From Pseudo-nitzschia pungens (Eukaryota > Bacillariophyta > Bacillariophyceae > Bacillariales > Bacillariaceae), in contig CM074768.1 of assembly GCA_037355855.1 (NCBI GenBank), forward strand, positions 1,984,001 to 2,048,000: a stretch of DNA of 64,000 nt. The letters run 5' to 3'. Of this stretch, positions 12,514-24,675 are shown piece after piece. The notes under the pieces are model-generated. The model saw nothing but the letters and a program-made list of their open reading frames with translations, searched no databases and had not been told where the DNA came from. A program made the translations under genes and the position numbers. Numbering within the stretch: the first letter of the stretch is position 1; each line of letters starts with the position of its first letter.

Positions 12514-12537
12514 GGGTCGCGAACCAGTTTTCGGACG
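12514..12537 (-). repeat. Right terminal inverted repeat of the 5.6-kb element
   Basis: Exact inverse of 6941-6964. Preceded by further GGTCGCGA and AATCGCGA words from 12413 onward. Confidence 0.8.
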
Positions 12538-13759
12538 AATGTGATATCCTGACTGATACTGATTCTTAGTAGTACTACTAGTAGCTATCTCATGTTTGTA
12601 GAAAGTAGTCCCACAAGTGATGCTCCTGTATCATATTATAATATAGTAATATTAATAGGAGTTATATCCAATATTTGTTAAAAACAAAAAATATACAATT
12701 GCTATGAAGAAAAAAATCAATCAGAAAAGTTTGCTCTCCTTCTGTGGTCTCCTTCATTTCACAGAAGTGGGCTTTGGTGTGACTATGCACTTATTCTTGG
12801 TCTTCTTCTCATAGGAGATATATACCGCACCCTACAGAAATAAGAATTCTGGGACTAGCTACTAGCTAGTTGAACATCACTAGAAGAATCAGTCTTGTTA
12901 TTTTCTTTCATGAACCATGAAAAAATATTGATGATACTAGCTGCAATTTGAAGCAGAACTAGTACTACTATTCTCCTTGTTCCCAGACAAAAGAAGCCTA
13001 TTAGTACTTGTATGGTAATGGATTGCTTACTTGCCTAGTATGACAATAACAAGAAACAACAACAGTTGATTGCATGAAAGGAGGGGCTGTTGGGTGGAGT
13101 CAAGTTGCATCACCACAGGAGGAGGGGGAGCATCTTCGGCTGTTCACCATAGAAGGAGATGGAGCCAAAGCAAATAAACAGAAAGGCTTTCAGGTTCAGA
13201 AAGCAAGTGCCCTCTAAGGATACCAAACATGGCAAAGTATGAAGTAAGGTTAACTTAACCTCAGTATTACATTATTGTTAATTTTTTATTACCAGCTTTG
13301 TTGCGATACGTACGTAATCGCTCGAGTCAAGTCAGTCACGAACACCCTATCATACGGTACGTTACGGTTGCTTCGGATTGTTGGTTGGGTCGGTCGGTCG
13401 GTCGCAACAAGTCACGAACCACTCGGGAGCCTTCCTCATATTTTCTACATACTCGTTACCGCCCTACTTTTTGTGATGGACCCATAACCCAATGAAGTGT
13501 GTTTCCTACCGCCGTTTCACGACGGGCTCTGAATCCTGCCACCGAAAGCGGCATCGATCGATACGATACCAGTAAATTACCCGTACGAGTAAGGTTATTG
13601 ATACTTGCGGATTGCCCGTCTCTGGTCTCTGCTCACGATGTGCTCACTTCGAGGACCCTACGGTGACTCAAATAGAACAACCAACTTGCGAAGCTCATTG
13701 TAGTGCGAGAGTCAATCTCATCTTTTTTTTCTAAACAACACCCACCCACTAGTACAACC
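12538..13759. other. Spacer upstream of eS12; no gene seen
   Basis: AT-rich sequence with CTAGTA-type words and short frames only. It ends in the eS12 promoter and 5' UTR, which contains CACCCACCCACTAGTACAACC just before the start codon. Confidence 0.6.
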
Positions 13760-14571
13760 ATGTCTGACGAAGAAGTTGCCGCTGTCGAGGAAGTTGCCGA
13801 GATGAGTGTCTTGGACGCTCTCCGTGAGGTACGTACCTACTGCGAATAGATGATTCGATCCGATAGCCTTTTCCGGAGGATGGCACGAAACCATACCTAT
13901 TCCCGTGGAGTTGCCTCGTAGAGTTTGGAACGGAAGTAGCTGCGATGAGATCGGCGAGAACGATCGGGGCACGAACGAATCGAAAACGAGAAAACATGGA
14001 GGATGTGATAAAACTATCTTTTGTCACGGACATGTCAACTCACACACGCATTATTTTGCGCCACGCTACAATCAAACGTTTGTGAACTTTGTCGTCGATC
14101 ATTACGACGAAATGGAACACAACAACGACACGCATCGAAACGAAACACATCGAAACACGCAAACGATACCGATGCCGATACCGTGGACAACAACCACAAT
14201 AACAACCACAACAACAGGTCTTGCAAAAGGCCATGATCCACGGCGGATTGAAGAAGGGACTCCACGAGTGCGCCAAGGCTTTGGACCGCCGCACCGCCCG
14301 CCTCTGCTGCCTCGCCAAGGACTGCGAGAACGAGGAGTACAAGAAGCTCATCAAGGGACTCTGCTCCGAGGGCGAGGTCCACGTCGTTATGGTCGAGTCC
14401 GGAAAGGACCTCGGTGCCTGGTGCGGACTCGCCAAGGTCGACGACGACGGTTCCATCAAGAAGGCCGTCCGAACCTCGTGCGCCGTCATTACCGATTTCG
14501 GCGAGGAGACCCGAGCCCTCTCGGTTCTGTTGGACTACCTCCAGAAGCAGGCCGATGGCGCCGAGATCTAA
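13760..14571 (+). CDS. RPS12: 40S ribosomal protein eS12
   Basis: Two exons, 13760-13828 and 14218-14571, with a 389-nt phase-0 intron (donor GTGAG|GTACGT, acceptor CAACAG|GTCTTG). The spliced protein has 140 residues, close to the usual ~132-145, beginning MSDEEVAAVEEVAEMSVLDA. It carries the L7Ae/eS12 fold signature through LKKGLHECAKALDRRTARLC, EEYKKLIKGLC and KDLGAWCGLAKVD, and ends in the acidic tail seen in this family. eS12 is a protein of the small ribosomal subunit, at the beak. The start has a strong context (ACAACCATGTCT). The exons are GC-rich with C-ending codons, as expected for a highly expressed gene, and contrast sharply with the intron. Confidence 0.97.
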
Positions 14572-16018
14572 GCGGAATCCGAAAACAAAACAAAACAACC
14601 ACCGATGGGTCTTTTGTGCAAAAGAAACAACTACCGTGTCGTGACGTCCGGGAAGACGCATAACTGCTAGTAGTAGTACTATTATTGGATCGGTCGTCTT
14701 AGGAAAGTCTTAGACTCGTGCATCCGGCTTCTGTCGCTGCTGCCGTGCATAGTTCATCGATTGTTCTGTTGACTGTACTAGTACCTTACTACTGTTTCTG
14801 TATGGAATGGAACAATTCGTGTCCGACTTCGTCTTCTCCCGCAAGTCTCTTTGCAACGAACATGGGAAGCAGCATATACCAGTAACTTCTTACCTTCCCA
14901 TTTGTTGAGAGAAGTTTCGAGCGGTACTACAACTAGTAGTGCGATGCCTGAACGGCAATCGAGTGCCAATAGGAAGAGGTTTCTTCGTCCGTGGAATGCT
15001 GCTGGGATGTTTTCGTCTTCCCTTTTTGATGAGCCTCCTTGCAAATGGACTCCAACACAACAATTACTAGTAATACTAGTACTAGTAGTACTAGATATTT
15101 CTTGGTTCAAACGACTTACTACGTGTAAGGTTACTTAATACGGTGTCAGAAAATACTTCGTAATCATTATCGCTAGAAGAATGACTTCTTGTTGTCCTGC
15201 TGGTTCTTGATGTTGTTACTAGTACTATTTCTAGCTTCTTGTTCCTCTTGTTGTTGTTGTTGTTGTTGTTGTTGTTGGCTCGTTCTGCTGCTGCAATCGG
15301 CAAAAATATACCATCAAGACCACTACAACTACTAGTAACCTTAATACTACTAGTAGTAGTATTGATTAAAATGGCTGCAAGAGCTTCCTAGCTACTACTA
15401 GTAGCTATTTACAAAAATACTACTGTACTACCTACTAGTAATAAGAATCATCCATAGAAAAGCTCCGAAAGTTGCTGCACAACAACAACAATGATAAAGA
15501 TTCAAAATCTCAAAATACTACCGTACAATACTAGACTAGTAGTAGTAGTAGTACTAACCTTAACGGTTAGCTCAATGTTCCGCGTTGTTGATTGTTGAGA
15601 GAAATTCAAAATCTTGCCGGCTTTCGTCGATTTTCGATGTGCTTCGAACGTTCCACAAGTACCGCACCGTAGCATTGTACTAGTACCAGTACCAGTACCA
15701 GTACCAGTACCAGTACCAGTAATTACAAATAAATACGGTAATCTCACTGTAATACTTCGTACTTCGTAATAGAAGTACTTCTTTAGGCCGTCACAAGTCA
15801 GAAAGAAGCAAGCGACAACAACGCACCATCTCAACAATCAACGATCAACGATCAACGATCAACAATCAACTATCACCAAATCAATCAAAATCAAACCCTC
15901 AACAACAATCAATTTTTATTCTACCAATCTGCTCCATCCAACACTTAATACCCAACACCCAAATACAAACACCAAACACCAAACACCAAATAATAACAAC
16001 AAAACTCATCCAGCGAGA
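14572..16018. other. Spacer with simple repeats; no gene seen
   Basis: Contains a TTG run at about 15245-15275, eight or so copies of the hexamer ACCAGT at 15672-15720, and CTAGTAGTA words. The last ~170 bases are CA-rich with several ATCAACAATCAACG steps and are probably the 5' UTR of the PITH gene. Confidence 0.6.
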
Positions 16019-17223
16019 ATGAACTCCGTCGCAGCCGCCGCCGGTTCGGCATCCGAGGGAGCTTCCGCGGGACCCCCCTCCAAAAAAATCGTGGACCTGA
16101 CCGACAAGCTCGAAAAGACCGCCTGTTACGCCCGCAACGAACACAGCCGGTTTCCCTGGACGAACCTCCTCATCGGAGACACCCGGCTGGGATGCAAGTC
16201 CGACGCCGACGAGCAGCTCATTCTGCACTTTGAATTCAGCGAATTCGTCAAGGTGCACTCCGTCAAGCTCACGGAATTCAACAACGGAATCGAGCCCGAA
16301 GAGAACCCGACGCGTGAGTAATGAAACGAAACGAAGCGAAACGAAACGATGCGAAGCGAAAGAAGAAGCAAGCAAGCAAGCAACAAGAGAATGATAGACA
16401 TGCACCAAATCCCGTCGCAAAGTTTGGAATGACAATGAATGTATGAATGTATGAATGAACGATGCGAGAAGCTTGGAGGTTGATGAAGCTTTGCGTTTGA
16501 GTTTGCTGTTTTTCTTTTTCGATTCTTTGTGCGAATCTCGTTCGAGATAGTTTTGTGCGCTTTGTGCGCTTTTGCGTTCGATTTTTTGTATGGATACTGA
16601 GTATCATTCCTTCAGGTGGTATTATAATATTATCATACGAAGTAATTAAACCTTACTTCGTATCGGTTATTATTATACTTCGTATCATTGGATGGGACTC
16701 AATCATCTTTTTATTTTCTCTTTTCTTGATTCGTTCGCATTTTTGTATCCGGTATTTTCTCAATCCACTGGAATGCAATGCAATGGAATGGAATGAATCC
16801 GATTGGACTCTTCTCGTTCTGTCGATATCGAAAATGCACGCATCCTGTCACATTTTGATTTATTTGACTTTCTTTCATTTCTATGCAATACAATGCAATG
16901 CAATGCACACTCTAAAACCACAATACCACAATACTCGTACCACAAAACCACCAGGCGTTCTGCTCTTTGTCAACCGCAACAATCTCGGATTCGAGGACAT
17001 CGAGGACGTCGATCCGACCACGACGCTCGAACTGACGGCGGAGGACTTGAAAGAAAACGCCGACAACTTGCTGCTCAAGTTTGTGCAGTACCAGCGCGTC
17101 AAGAGCATCACCGTCTTTGTCGAGGACAACAACGGCGGCGATGTCAGCGCCCTGGGAGGACTCAAATTCTACGGGCTTCCCGTCGCGACCACCAACATGG
17201 CCGACTTTAAAAAGCAGGGATGA
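16019..17223 (+). CDS. PITH-domain protein (PITHD1/TXNL1 C-terminal family)
   Basis: Exons 16019-16313 and 16955-17223, separated by a 641-nt intron (donor ACGC|GTGAGT, acceptor CACCAG|GCGTT). The phase-1 junction rebuilds an Arg codon, giving 187 residues. The PITH domain (DUF1000) spans nearly the whole protein: DLTDKLEKTACYARNE, RLGCKSDADEQLILHFEF, VKVHSVKLTEF, then NRNNLGFEDIEDVDPTTTLE, LLLKFVQYQRVKSITVFVED and a final YGLPVATTNMADFKK. The thioredoxin domain of TXNL1 is absent, so it is of the PITHD1 type. In animals and yeast PITH proteins associate with the 26S proteasome; whether that holds here is inference. The ~17-residue Ala/Gly/Ser-rich head is variable in the family. Confidence 0.93.
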
Positions 17224-18951
17224 GGACGCTAAGAACCGAGAAACAACGACATCAACAGCAGCAGCAGCAACAACAACAACAACTGCAAGGATAACGGTAA
17301 TCGCAAGGGTTGCCGTAAGGGCAAGGCAACGGCAACGGCAATGATAGCGACAATTAGAAGAAAATCGGCATTGGCAGATAGACAGAAAGAAAGAAAGACA
17401 GACAGACAGAAAGACAGAAAGACAATGCTGGTAGCTCGCAATGATGGTTCGGTTGTCGAAGATTGTCGTTGGTTGTTGGTTGGTTCGTTGGTTCCCAGGT
17501 TCCCAGGTTCGACCATTATTTTTAAATATTAAAATGAAACCAATGGCGTGCCCGCACGCAAGGAATAGAAGGCGTGCGTTCTTTTCACGTTTAACCGGGA
17601 ACAATCCCGGGAGAACGGATCGAAACGTCGTCTATCGACTCATTGTCGGAATGACGCCTGCCGCAGATCGCAATGAAATCCTCGGTTGGGTTCGATTGAT
17701 TTGGTTCGGTTTCGTTCGGTTCGGTTCGGTTCGGTTCCGTGGAGCTTGGGTTTGGTGGACACAATGCTCTGCAATGCGGTGCGTGCGTTGGAGTACGGCA
17801 GTCCGCTAGCGGCACCGTACGCACGGTACTCGTAGTTGTATGGTATTTGTCCGCAAGCAACCAGACGCAGCACACGCCGAGCTGGCGGGGACGACACACA
17901 CAGACACAGAAACACAAACACCAACAGAAACACAAACACAAACACAAACACTCATTGCGATTGCCATGGCCGACACAGACAATGAAGGACTTGATGGTGC
18001 GGGAACACGCGCCTAGGTTTCGAAATGCAATGCATTGCAGTGCGTCGCATTCATCACATCATATTACACGACGTTGCATCGCATCGCATTGCATCGCATC
18101 GCATCGCATCGCATCGTGCACCCGTGAAGCAAACGCTACAGCAGGAGCATTTCACGGGTTGCATCGGTGTCGAGAATACAAAACTACAATACACTGTAAA
18201 TAATAATATTATGCACGTACTGTATTACTAGTAGTATATTGTTGTGATACAGGAAACATTATTTTGTTTGCGACTGATATTTACTACGTGTAGTAGTATA
18301 TCTAATTATAATATTATATGATAGTAGTCGTCGTTGACGATCCAAAAGGATCAACGTCTCGCTATTGTAACAACACTCGTTTGTTCCCTGGATTTCTTTC
18401 CCAGATTAATTCAACTTGTCGGATCGCATCTCACTCTGGAAAGCAGCTCCCGGCACAATTGACGTTTCCACCCAACCGCCCTTGAATGTGTGGCGGATCA
18501 TTCCATCGCAAGACAATCCCCGCAACGAAGCAACATACATTGATCGATGGATCGATCGATGGATGGATCGATCCATCAACGATTTTGGTCTCGCGGGCTG
18601 CAAAACGGCCCGACGGACCGACCCACTCCCTGCGCGGAGAGCTTGGTACGACACGGTACGGTACCGTCCGGCGAGGTGCGATGCGATGCAATGCGATACG
18701 GCCCAATGCGTCGGGGTGATGGATTGAGAGGGTCCTCCGCTGTCGCCACTTCGCTTCAATTTACGCGAAAGCACTCCAATGGAATGGAATGGATGTTGTC
18801 TGCTTCCAATGCTTCGTTTGCAGCATCAAGAGTCGCAATGTGGTCCGATCCAATCCCATCCCATCCCATCCCATCCGATCCACTTCGATCCTGTCCTGTA
18901 CTGTCCTGTCCTGTCCTGTCCTCTTCTACCGACGAGTTATCATTGATGCAT
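17224..18951. other. Spacer between two convergent genes; no gene seen
   Basis: Holds microsatellite-like stretches: a GACAGAAAGACAGAAAG tract at 17385-17425, a GGTTC tract at 17703-17735, a CACAAACACAAACA tract at 17910-17950, GCATCGCATC at 18076-18118, and CATCCCATCC with CTGTCCTGTC at 18855-18922. No frame shows a domain. Confidence 0.55.
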
Positions 18952-21696
18952 TCATTCGGACATGCGCCGATCCCGCTTCCGAGTGCTGTTGGTGTGGTAT
19001 TCTTCGATGAGCCATTCGACCACGCGCTGGTATTTGGTTTCCATGCAAGAAAGATGTGGCGTTGTCGTGGTCGTTGTCGTTGTCGCGCTCGTGGTCGTCG
19101 TCAACGCTTGGTGCTCGTCGCAGAGCCGCCGGATGTTTTCCACGGTCGGATGATGGGAGGATCCGTGGAGGTAGATCGATATCACGAGCGCAAATTCTAG
19201 AAATCGCTCGGGACGATCCACCGCCACGGCAATGACCTCCCCCATCCTTGCGTGGGCTCTCACAAACCCGCAGACCTTGCCGAGATCCTTTGCGCAGCGC
19301 ACCAAAACACCCAGCGTGGCCTCGTTCCAGCGGCAGAGCGGGCCGGGGCTTTCATTCCAATGGTGCTTGTTGCCGTTGCTGTTGCTGTTGCTGTTGCTCT
19401 CGTCGTTCCTCGTTTTGTTCTTCTTTTTGTTCTCATTTTCCACAAAGTCGCCCAAGGCCCGCTCGGCGAGAACCCGAAAGGCCTGGGCCATGTGTGTCGT
19501 GGCCTCGAGGGCATCGCTCTCGAAACGGTCGGCCCGGATGCGGGACCCAAAGCTCGCCAGGCAGTACTTGAGCTCGCCGAGGGCACTTATCTTGGCTCCC
19601 AGCAGCGAAAAGAGCTCGGACCGAAATTGCGAGTACGATTGCAGCTGCAACGCAAACTCCAACGACCGCCTCGGTGGTCCCTGTCTCCCCCTCGACGACC
19701 CGGAGTCCGGCTCGGCATCGACGTCGGTCTCGACCTCGCCATCACCATTGGCCAGGCAATAGTCCGTCTCTTCGATCACCTCCCACTGGTCTTCAAAAGC
19801 CTTGTCGAAGGACATGCACAGCGCCATGCCCTCCTGAAAGAATTCGCTCGCCGCCCGGATGGCCCGCAGCAGGGATTCCATCGCGCTCCTTTGGAGAGTC
19901 GGGTTGCGGTTGCGCTCGGACTCCGAAAAGCCTTGCGGAAAAACACCCAGATCGGAGACATCGCAGGCCCCGAGTCCCACGTGCTGTCCGACCAGCGCGA
20001 GGGCCTTGACCAGTGCGAGCTGAGCGTGCAGGTACCGCAGCGCGTCGTTGGCAAAGAGCGATCGGATGGGTGGCGGAGGTTGTTGCTGTTGCTGTTGCTG
20101 CTGCTGCAATTTTTGTGGTACTTGTGCTTGCTGTTTGTGGTTTGTTCGGAATTGTTCTTGGTCGTACCACCACACTCCCAATTTTCGGCCAAAGGGTACC
20201 TCTGGGCTCCGATACTTTCCCTCGCGGATCTGGTCCATGCGAAAGGAACGGTAGCGGTTCTCGGCCAGCTCCAGGGCCCTCCGTCCGATCCCGATGGCGG
20301 CCCCCAGCTCGTCGGCGTCCTTTCCGTACCGCACGTAGGTCTGGGAATACAAGCGGTCGATCAAAAAGGTGCACGAGCAAATCATTCCGTCGATCGCCAG
20401 CAAATCATCGTCTGATTCCGGTTTGTTATTGGTATTGGTATTCTTTATATTGTTCTTGTTGTCATCGTGTTTGTGGCTCTCGCCGTGTTCCGGCATGAGG
20501 AACGACGAACGCGCCGTCATGATGTCCGAGGCAACGTCCCAGAGTCCCGCGTTGCTCAATCGGAGCGCAACCTGGCAGGATCGAGCGTCCGAGAGACGCC
20601 ACTGCAATTTTGTGCCGGGAGTTGCATCACTGCTGCTGCTGCTGCTGCTGCTGTTGTTGTTGTTGTTGTTGTTCTTGTCATTGTTATTGTGAAGAGCATG
20701 GCAGGCAATCGCGAGTTGCTGGAGTTTTTGTCGTCGCCTCGGTGTCAGGAGGAGCGCCGGCAACGGCGGTGCGTCCAGCAAGAGTCCCACGGCGAGGGCA
20801 ACGTATTCTGCGTCGTAGACCTTGTTGTTGGTCTTGTCGTCGGCCCCTTTCACCTCCTCCTCCTCCTCTCCTACCGCAGCATTGCCACCCCCTCTGTCGG
20901 TTTCGGTTACGGTTTCGTTATCGATCTCGATGTCAATGTCGTCGTCCCCTTCGTTTTCGCTTTCGCTGTCGTCGTCTGCCATCCGATTCGGATCGGTTTC
21001 TGCTTTTGTTTTGATTTCGGCCACATCGCTCAGCATGCCGTACAGCAACCCGTACAGGCCCTGCCAGGTCTCGTCGCGAAACCGAACCAAGCGGTTGGCG
21101 TTTGAGTCGGCGTTTGCATCAGCGTTTGAGTTTGCTCCCCCAGTGGGAGCCGCTCTTCCGCAGCTGCTTCGGCCATCTCGCAGGAGCCGGCCCATCAGGC
21201 TCGGATCGTTGGCAACGAGGGTTCGCACCACGATCCCGTCCCGGTCTTGATCGTCTCTGTCGCTGTCTCTGTCGTTGTTTCTGTCGCTGTTTCTGTCCCC
21301 GTTGCCATCTCTGTCTCTGTCTCCACGGTTCTGTTCTTGCCAGCTAACGGCGCGCTCGGCCGCTGCCCAGAATCCCTCCGCGGTGGCCACCATGGATCCG
21401 ACGGCCATCCAGGCGGCCTTTTCCGCGGGATGCTCGCACTGGTATTGGTATTCGTGCTCGCATTCGCTATTCGATTCGTTTTCGTCGTACTCATCGTCTC
21501 CACCATCACCATTCTTATTGGATGGATCCTTTGGGTCCGTGCCGAGCAGTGGCAAGAGACGGGAAGTTGCCGACAAGTCCTCCGGTGGAAGATAGTGGAG
21601 GCATTCCGACCAAACGTCGGGTGGAAGGTGTTGGTAGGTGTACAAGTGGCTGGGATTTTGGTTTTGGTGATGGTTTTGGTGAGGGTTGTCGTTCAT
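18952..21696 (-). CDS. F-box-like protein with long low-complexity inserts
   Basis: One uninterrupted frame of 914 residues from the ATG at 21696 (MNDNPHQNHHQ). The frame is open further upstream but only through Asn/Thr/Lys repeats with no ATG, so 21696 is the best start. Residues ~25-50 (HLPPDVWSECLHYLPPEDLS) match an F-box core, which would link the protein to SKP1-CUL1 ubiquitin ligases; this is inferred from that short stretch only. The rest is helical: a region with GLYGLLYGMLSDV, an Asp/Asn insert, TPR-like segments (AIGIGRRALELAENRYRSFR, ALRYLHAQLALVKALALVGQ, MESLLRAIRAASEFFQEGMA) and another helical segment to ~890. Runs of Asp/Arg (DRDRDGNGDRNSDRNND), Asn, Ser and Gln come from trinucleotide repeats. 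I do not recognise a specific orthologue. Confidence 0.75.
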   Translation of the reverse strand: MNDNPHQNHHQNQNPSHLYTYQHLPPDVWSECLHYLPPEDLSATSRLLPLLGTDPKDPSNKNGDGGDDEYDENESNSECEHEYQYQCEHPAEKAAWMAVGSMVATAEGFWAAAERAVSWQEQNRGDRDRDGNGDRNSDRNNDRDSDRDDQDRDGIVVRTLVANDPSLMGRLLRDGRSSCGRAAPTGGANSNADANADSNANRLVRFRDETWQGLYGLLYGMLSDVAEIKTKAETDPNRMADDDSESENEGDDDIDIEIDNETVTETDRGGGNAAVGEEEEEVKGADDKTNNKVYDAEYVALAVGLLLDAPPLPALLLTPRRRQKLQQLAIACHALHNNNDKNNNNNNNSSSSSSSSDATPGTKLQWRLSDARSCQVALRLSNAGLWDVASDIMTARSSFLMPEHGESHKHDDNKNNIKNTNTNNKPESDDDLLAIDGMICSCTFLIDRLYSQTYVRYGKDADELGAAIGIGRRALELAENRYRSFRMDQIREGKYRSPEVPFGRKLGVWWYDQEQFRTNHKQQAQVPQKLQQQQQQQQQPPPPIRSLFANDALRYLHAQLALVKALALVGQHVGLGACDVSDLGVFPQGFSESERNRNPTLQRSAMESLLRAIRAASEFFQEGMALCMSFDKAFEDQWEVIEETDYCLANGDGEVETDVDAEPDSGSSRGRQGPPRRSLEFALQLQSYSQFRSELFSLLGAKISALGELKYCLASFGSRIRADRFESDALEATTHMAQAFRVLAERALGDFVENENKKKNKTRNDESNSNSNSNGNKHHWNESPGPLCRWNEATLGVLVRCAKDLGKVCGFVRAHARMGEVIAVAVDRPERFLEFALVISIYLHGSSHHPTVENIRRLCDEHQALTTTTSATTTTTTTTPHLSCMETKYQRVVEWLIEEYHTNSTRKRDRRMSE

Positions 21697-22786
21697 TCTG
21701 GTATTGTGTTGTGTTGTGTTGTGTTGTATTGTATTCTTTTCGTTTGATTTGGTTCGGTTCGGTTTGGTTCTGTTCGGTTCTTTCTTCCGGTTGCGTACGG
21801 TAGTCTCTTTGTGCTTTGGAATAATTCGCCAGGATCGCACAATGTTCTTGTATTTGTATTTCGATCGACAAGGAATGCGTGATGGATAGATGTGAAGTAA
21901 GAATTACGTTAATCTTACTTACTCGTTTGTAAGATTACTTGTAGAATGCGTGTGTTACTGTACGAAGAGGATTTTTCGGTTTGTGCCGAATTCTGCATTC
22001 ATTCATCATTCCGTCACATACGATTGAGATTTTTTGAGATGATTGCGAAGCACTTCTACTGCTAATGATTTTTGATTCCTTCGATTCATTCGTAAGGTTA
22101 TTCCTTCATCTTTCCAATGATTGATTGATTGATTGATTGATTCATCCCCTTCTCAAAATTGTCCACCGTCAAATTTCGAATTCGAACTCGTCTTTTTCAA
22201 AGTGATCTTACCATAAGCAATGTACCAACACATATTGTCATGGAAGATAGCAACAACATACAGGAGTATCTAAATCGATCACTGTACTAATGTGTTCTGT
22301 CCAAAGACCTCTCTTTTTGAAAAGCTAACAATGGCCATGGTTCGCGCCATGTTTTGGCAGGCAGGGGCCTCAATTCTCAATCAAAAATCAGTCGAGATGG
22401 TGTTGTAAAATTTTGGAATAATAATAGAATACTTCCGTAGTATAGTAGAACTAGTCTAGGGAATACTCGCGTTTGTTGGCAATCTTGGGATGATTCCTTC
22501 CATTATAGTGCGACGGTTTGTTCGCCTTTGTCCCGCCGTACGCACGCGCTCAGCAAGTTCCATCCACGCCAAGCTCGAAACAGCATCATCGTCCACAACG
22601 TCATATCTCATCTCATCTCATCTCATCTCATCCCATCTCGTCACCATCTCATCTCGTCACCATCTCATCTCGTCTAGTCTCATCCCTTCCAATTTCATTC
22701 CGACTCGCGCCTCGTCTTGCCTCGGCTCTCCGTGCTCCGCACGCAAGCACTCACTCACTCACTCACTCACTCACTCGCTCGCTCAC
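21697..22786. other. Spacer; promoter side of the F-box-like gene
   Basis: Contains TGTGT/TTCGG runs at 21705-21780, four copies of TTGA at 22121-22140, and a CATCTCATCT/ACTC repeat region at 22605-22790. No gene seen. The ACTC repeat abuts the gelsolin stop codon on the other strand. Confidence 0.5.
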
Positions 22787-24675
22787 TCACCGGAAAAAGG
22801 ACCGGAATCCCCCGCGCTCCTGGCCGGACTTGAGGACCGTGACGGGCAGCTCGTTGGCGCGCGGCTCGATGGCGGCGTACCGATCGGCGGCACCGAGGGC
22901 CGCCACCTTTTCACCCGGGTCGGCGTCCTTTCCGATCCACACAAAGATCTTCCAGCCGGTGTCGATGAGGTAGACGTCGCTCTCGTCGAGTCCCGACGTG
23001 GGCTTTCGCAGGAACTGCATGGGGTTTTTCCGCATTGCCTTCTGGACGACCGAACCGACCCCCAGCTCCTCGAGGGGAGCCGTCGGTTCGCCCGGGACCA
23101 AGAACATCTTGGGACGGAACGTGGTGAGGCTCGAAACCAGGCTCTTTTTGTTTGTCGGGGCTCTGGGGGTGATGCCGATGGAGCGGCTGAGGATCGCTCC
23201 GGCGGAATCCTCGGTGACATCGGCCTCGTCGATGTCGCCCTCCTGGCGGAAGTAGCTCCAGAATTCCTCGTCTTCCATGTCGTCCCAGCCCTGGCCCAGT
23301 ACCTTGACGGTTCCGAGGGTGCAGAGTTTCTCGCCCTGGTTGGTGCAGGCTACCTTGTCGACCACCCGCATCTGAGACAACCAATCATCGCACGGACAAC
23401 AGCAACAGCATCAGCATCAGCATCAGCACCAGCACCAGCAATGAGCAATTAGCATTAGCACCAGCAACAACAATAATCGTCACCAACCGACCAACCAACC
23501 AACCATCGAATCAACCAATCAACCAACAAACCAAAACCAACAGCAACCCAACAGCCAGCGGCTCGCTCACCTCGCGTCCGTGCCAGGCCCACACCTTGGA
23601 CGGATCGGCAAACAAAATGAACCCGTGGGTCGATTGCATCGACTCGATCGACAGCGGCACCTGGACCAGGGTTCGGCTCAGCGAGCCCTCCCGCTCGTCG
23701 TAACGGAAGAACAGGGGTTTCTCGACCGTCGGTTCCACCTTGGTGAACCCCGAGGCGACACCGCCCTCGAGATACTCCACCAGATCAAAGAGATTCACAA
23801 ACTCGTCCGCCTCCAGTCCCTCTACCTGCCGGTGCTGGACGGCCGCCCCGCCCAGGAACTCGTCCGCCTCGACCATCTTGTAGGCGGCCGTCCCGTACTC
23901 GTCCTGGGACGAATCGGATCCGATCCAGATGTGGACGTCGTGCAGGAGGGCCGTCTCGTCCCCCCGAACGTACGAGTGGAGGACGATGTAGGAGTCGCCC
24001 TTGAAGAACTGTCCGTATTGCTCCTCCGGCCACGGGACGACCCGAAACTGCTCGATTCTCCAGACGCGGACACCGGCTTCCTCGCCGATGCCTTCCCAGG
24101 CTTCCTCGCCCTGGGCGGCGGCCTCCTTGACCTTGTGGTCCACCTCGGAACCAACTGATGGATTGAATGGATTGAATGGATAGAATGAATAGAATGGATG
24201 GATGTCACAAAAAAACATCGTGGATATCACAACATTGCAATGCGGACATTGCACGGATCGGGATTCAATGCCATTTTACAACGACAACGACAAGGACAGC
24301 GCAGCAGAAAGAAAGCGGCAGGAAAGTGCATAGGTTAGCACGGGTGTTGATGTCACTCAAACGGAGTGGCAGAGAGACCGAATGATGATCGAATCGGATC
24401 GGATCGAGTCGAATCGAGTCGGATCGGATCGGATCATCCATCGGGTAGGCAGCTCAGCCAAGTCTCAAATCTCCGTGACCGACCGACCGACCGACCGACC
24501 GATTTTGACGACGACAGACAAACACGAAAAACGCAACCGACGGGATATTCCTTCGGTTTGTTCCAACAAAATTCCATACTGTTCCATCGATCTCGACTCG
24601 ACTCGACTCGACTCGACTAGACTCACTCAGGGCAAGGTTCGTGTCCTTCCAAGAAATTCTCTCTGGCTGTTGCAT
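22787..24675 (-). CDS. Gelsolin/severin-family actin-binding protein, three domains
   Basis: Three exons: 24675-24627, 24154-23571 and 23371-22787. Introns are 472 nt (CTGA|GTGAGT ... ATCAG|TTGG, phase 1) and 199 nt (GCGAG|GTGAGC ... CTCAG|ATGCGG, phase 0). The spliced protein is 405 residues, near severin/fragmin size. Exon 1 encodes MQQPERISWKDTNLAL and joins IGSEVDHKVKEAAAQGEEAW, the usual lead-in to gelsolin domain 1. Domain 1: GVRVWRIEQFRVVPWPEEQ, FKGDSYIVLHSYV, DVHIWIGSDSSQDEYGTAAY. Domain 2: FFRYDEREGSLSRTLVQVPL, FILFADPSKVWAWHGREV. Domain 3: FLRKPTSGLDESDVYLIDTG, IFVWIGKDADPGEKVAAL. These proteins sever and cap actin filaments in a calcium-dependent way. The stop lies inside TTCCG|GTGAGTGAG, which also looks like a splice donor, so a further C-terminal exon cannot be excluded. 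Confidence 0.92.

Larger units (their letters stand above)
6941..12537. mobile_element. 5.6-kb DNA element with perfect 24-bp terminal inverted repeats
   Basis: Bases 6941-6964 (starting CGTCCGAAAACTGGTTCGCG) are exactly repeated in inverse orientation at 12514-12537. Both ends run into arrays of a CGCGAC word: 6955-7003 on the left, 12413-12519 on the right. Inside lie, in order, a decayed ORF, a ~39-bp minisatellite, an Asp/Arg-type array, a 181-bp satellite, a ~170-bp imperfect duplication, and a second Asp/Arg-type array inverted relative to the first. No intact transposase is visible, so this looks like a non-autonomous or decayed cut-and-paste element. The flanks show no clear target-site duplication longer than 2-3 bases, so the family is undetermined. 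Confidence 0.7.
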
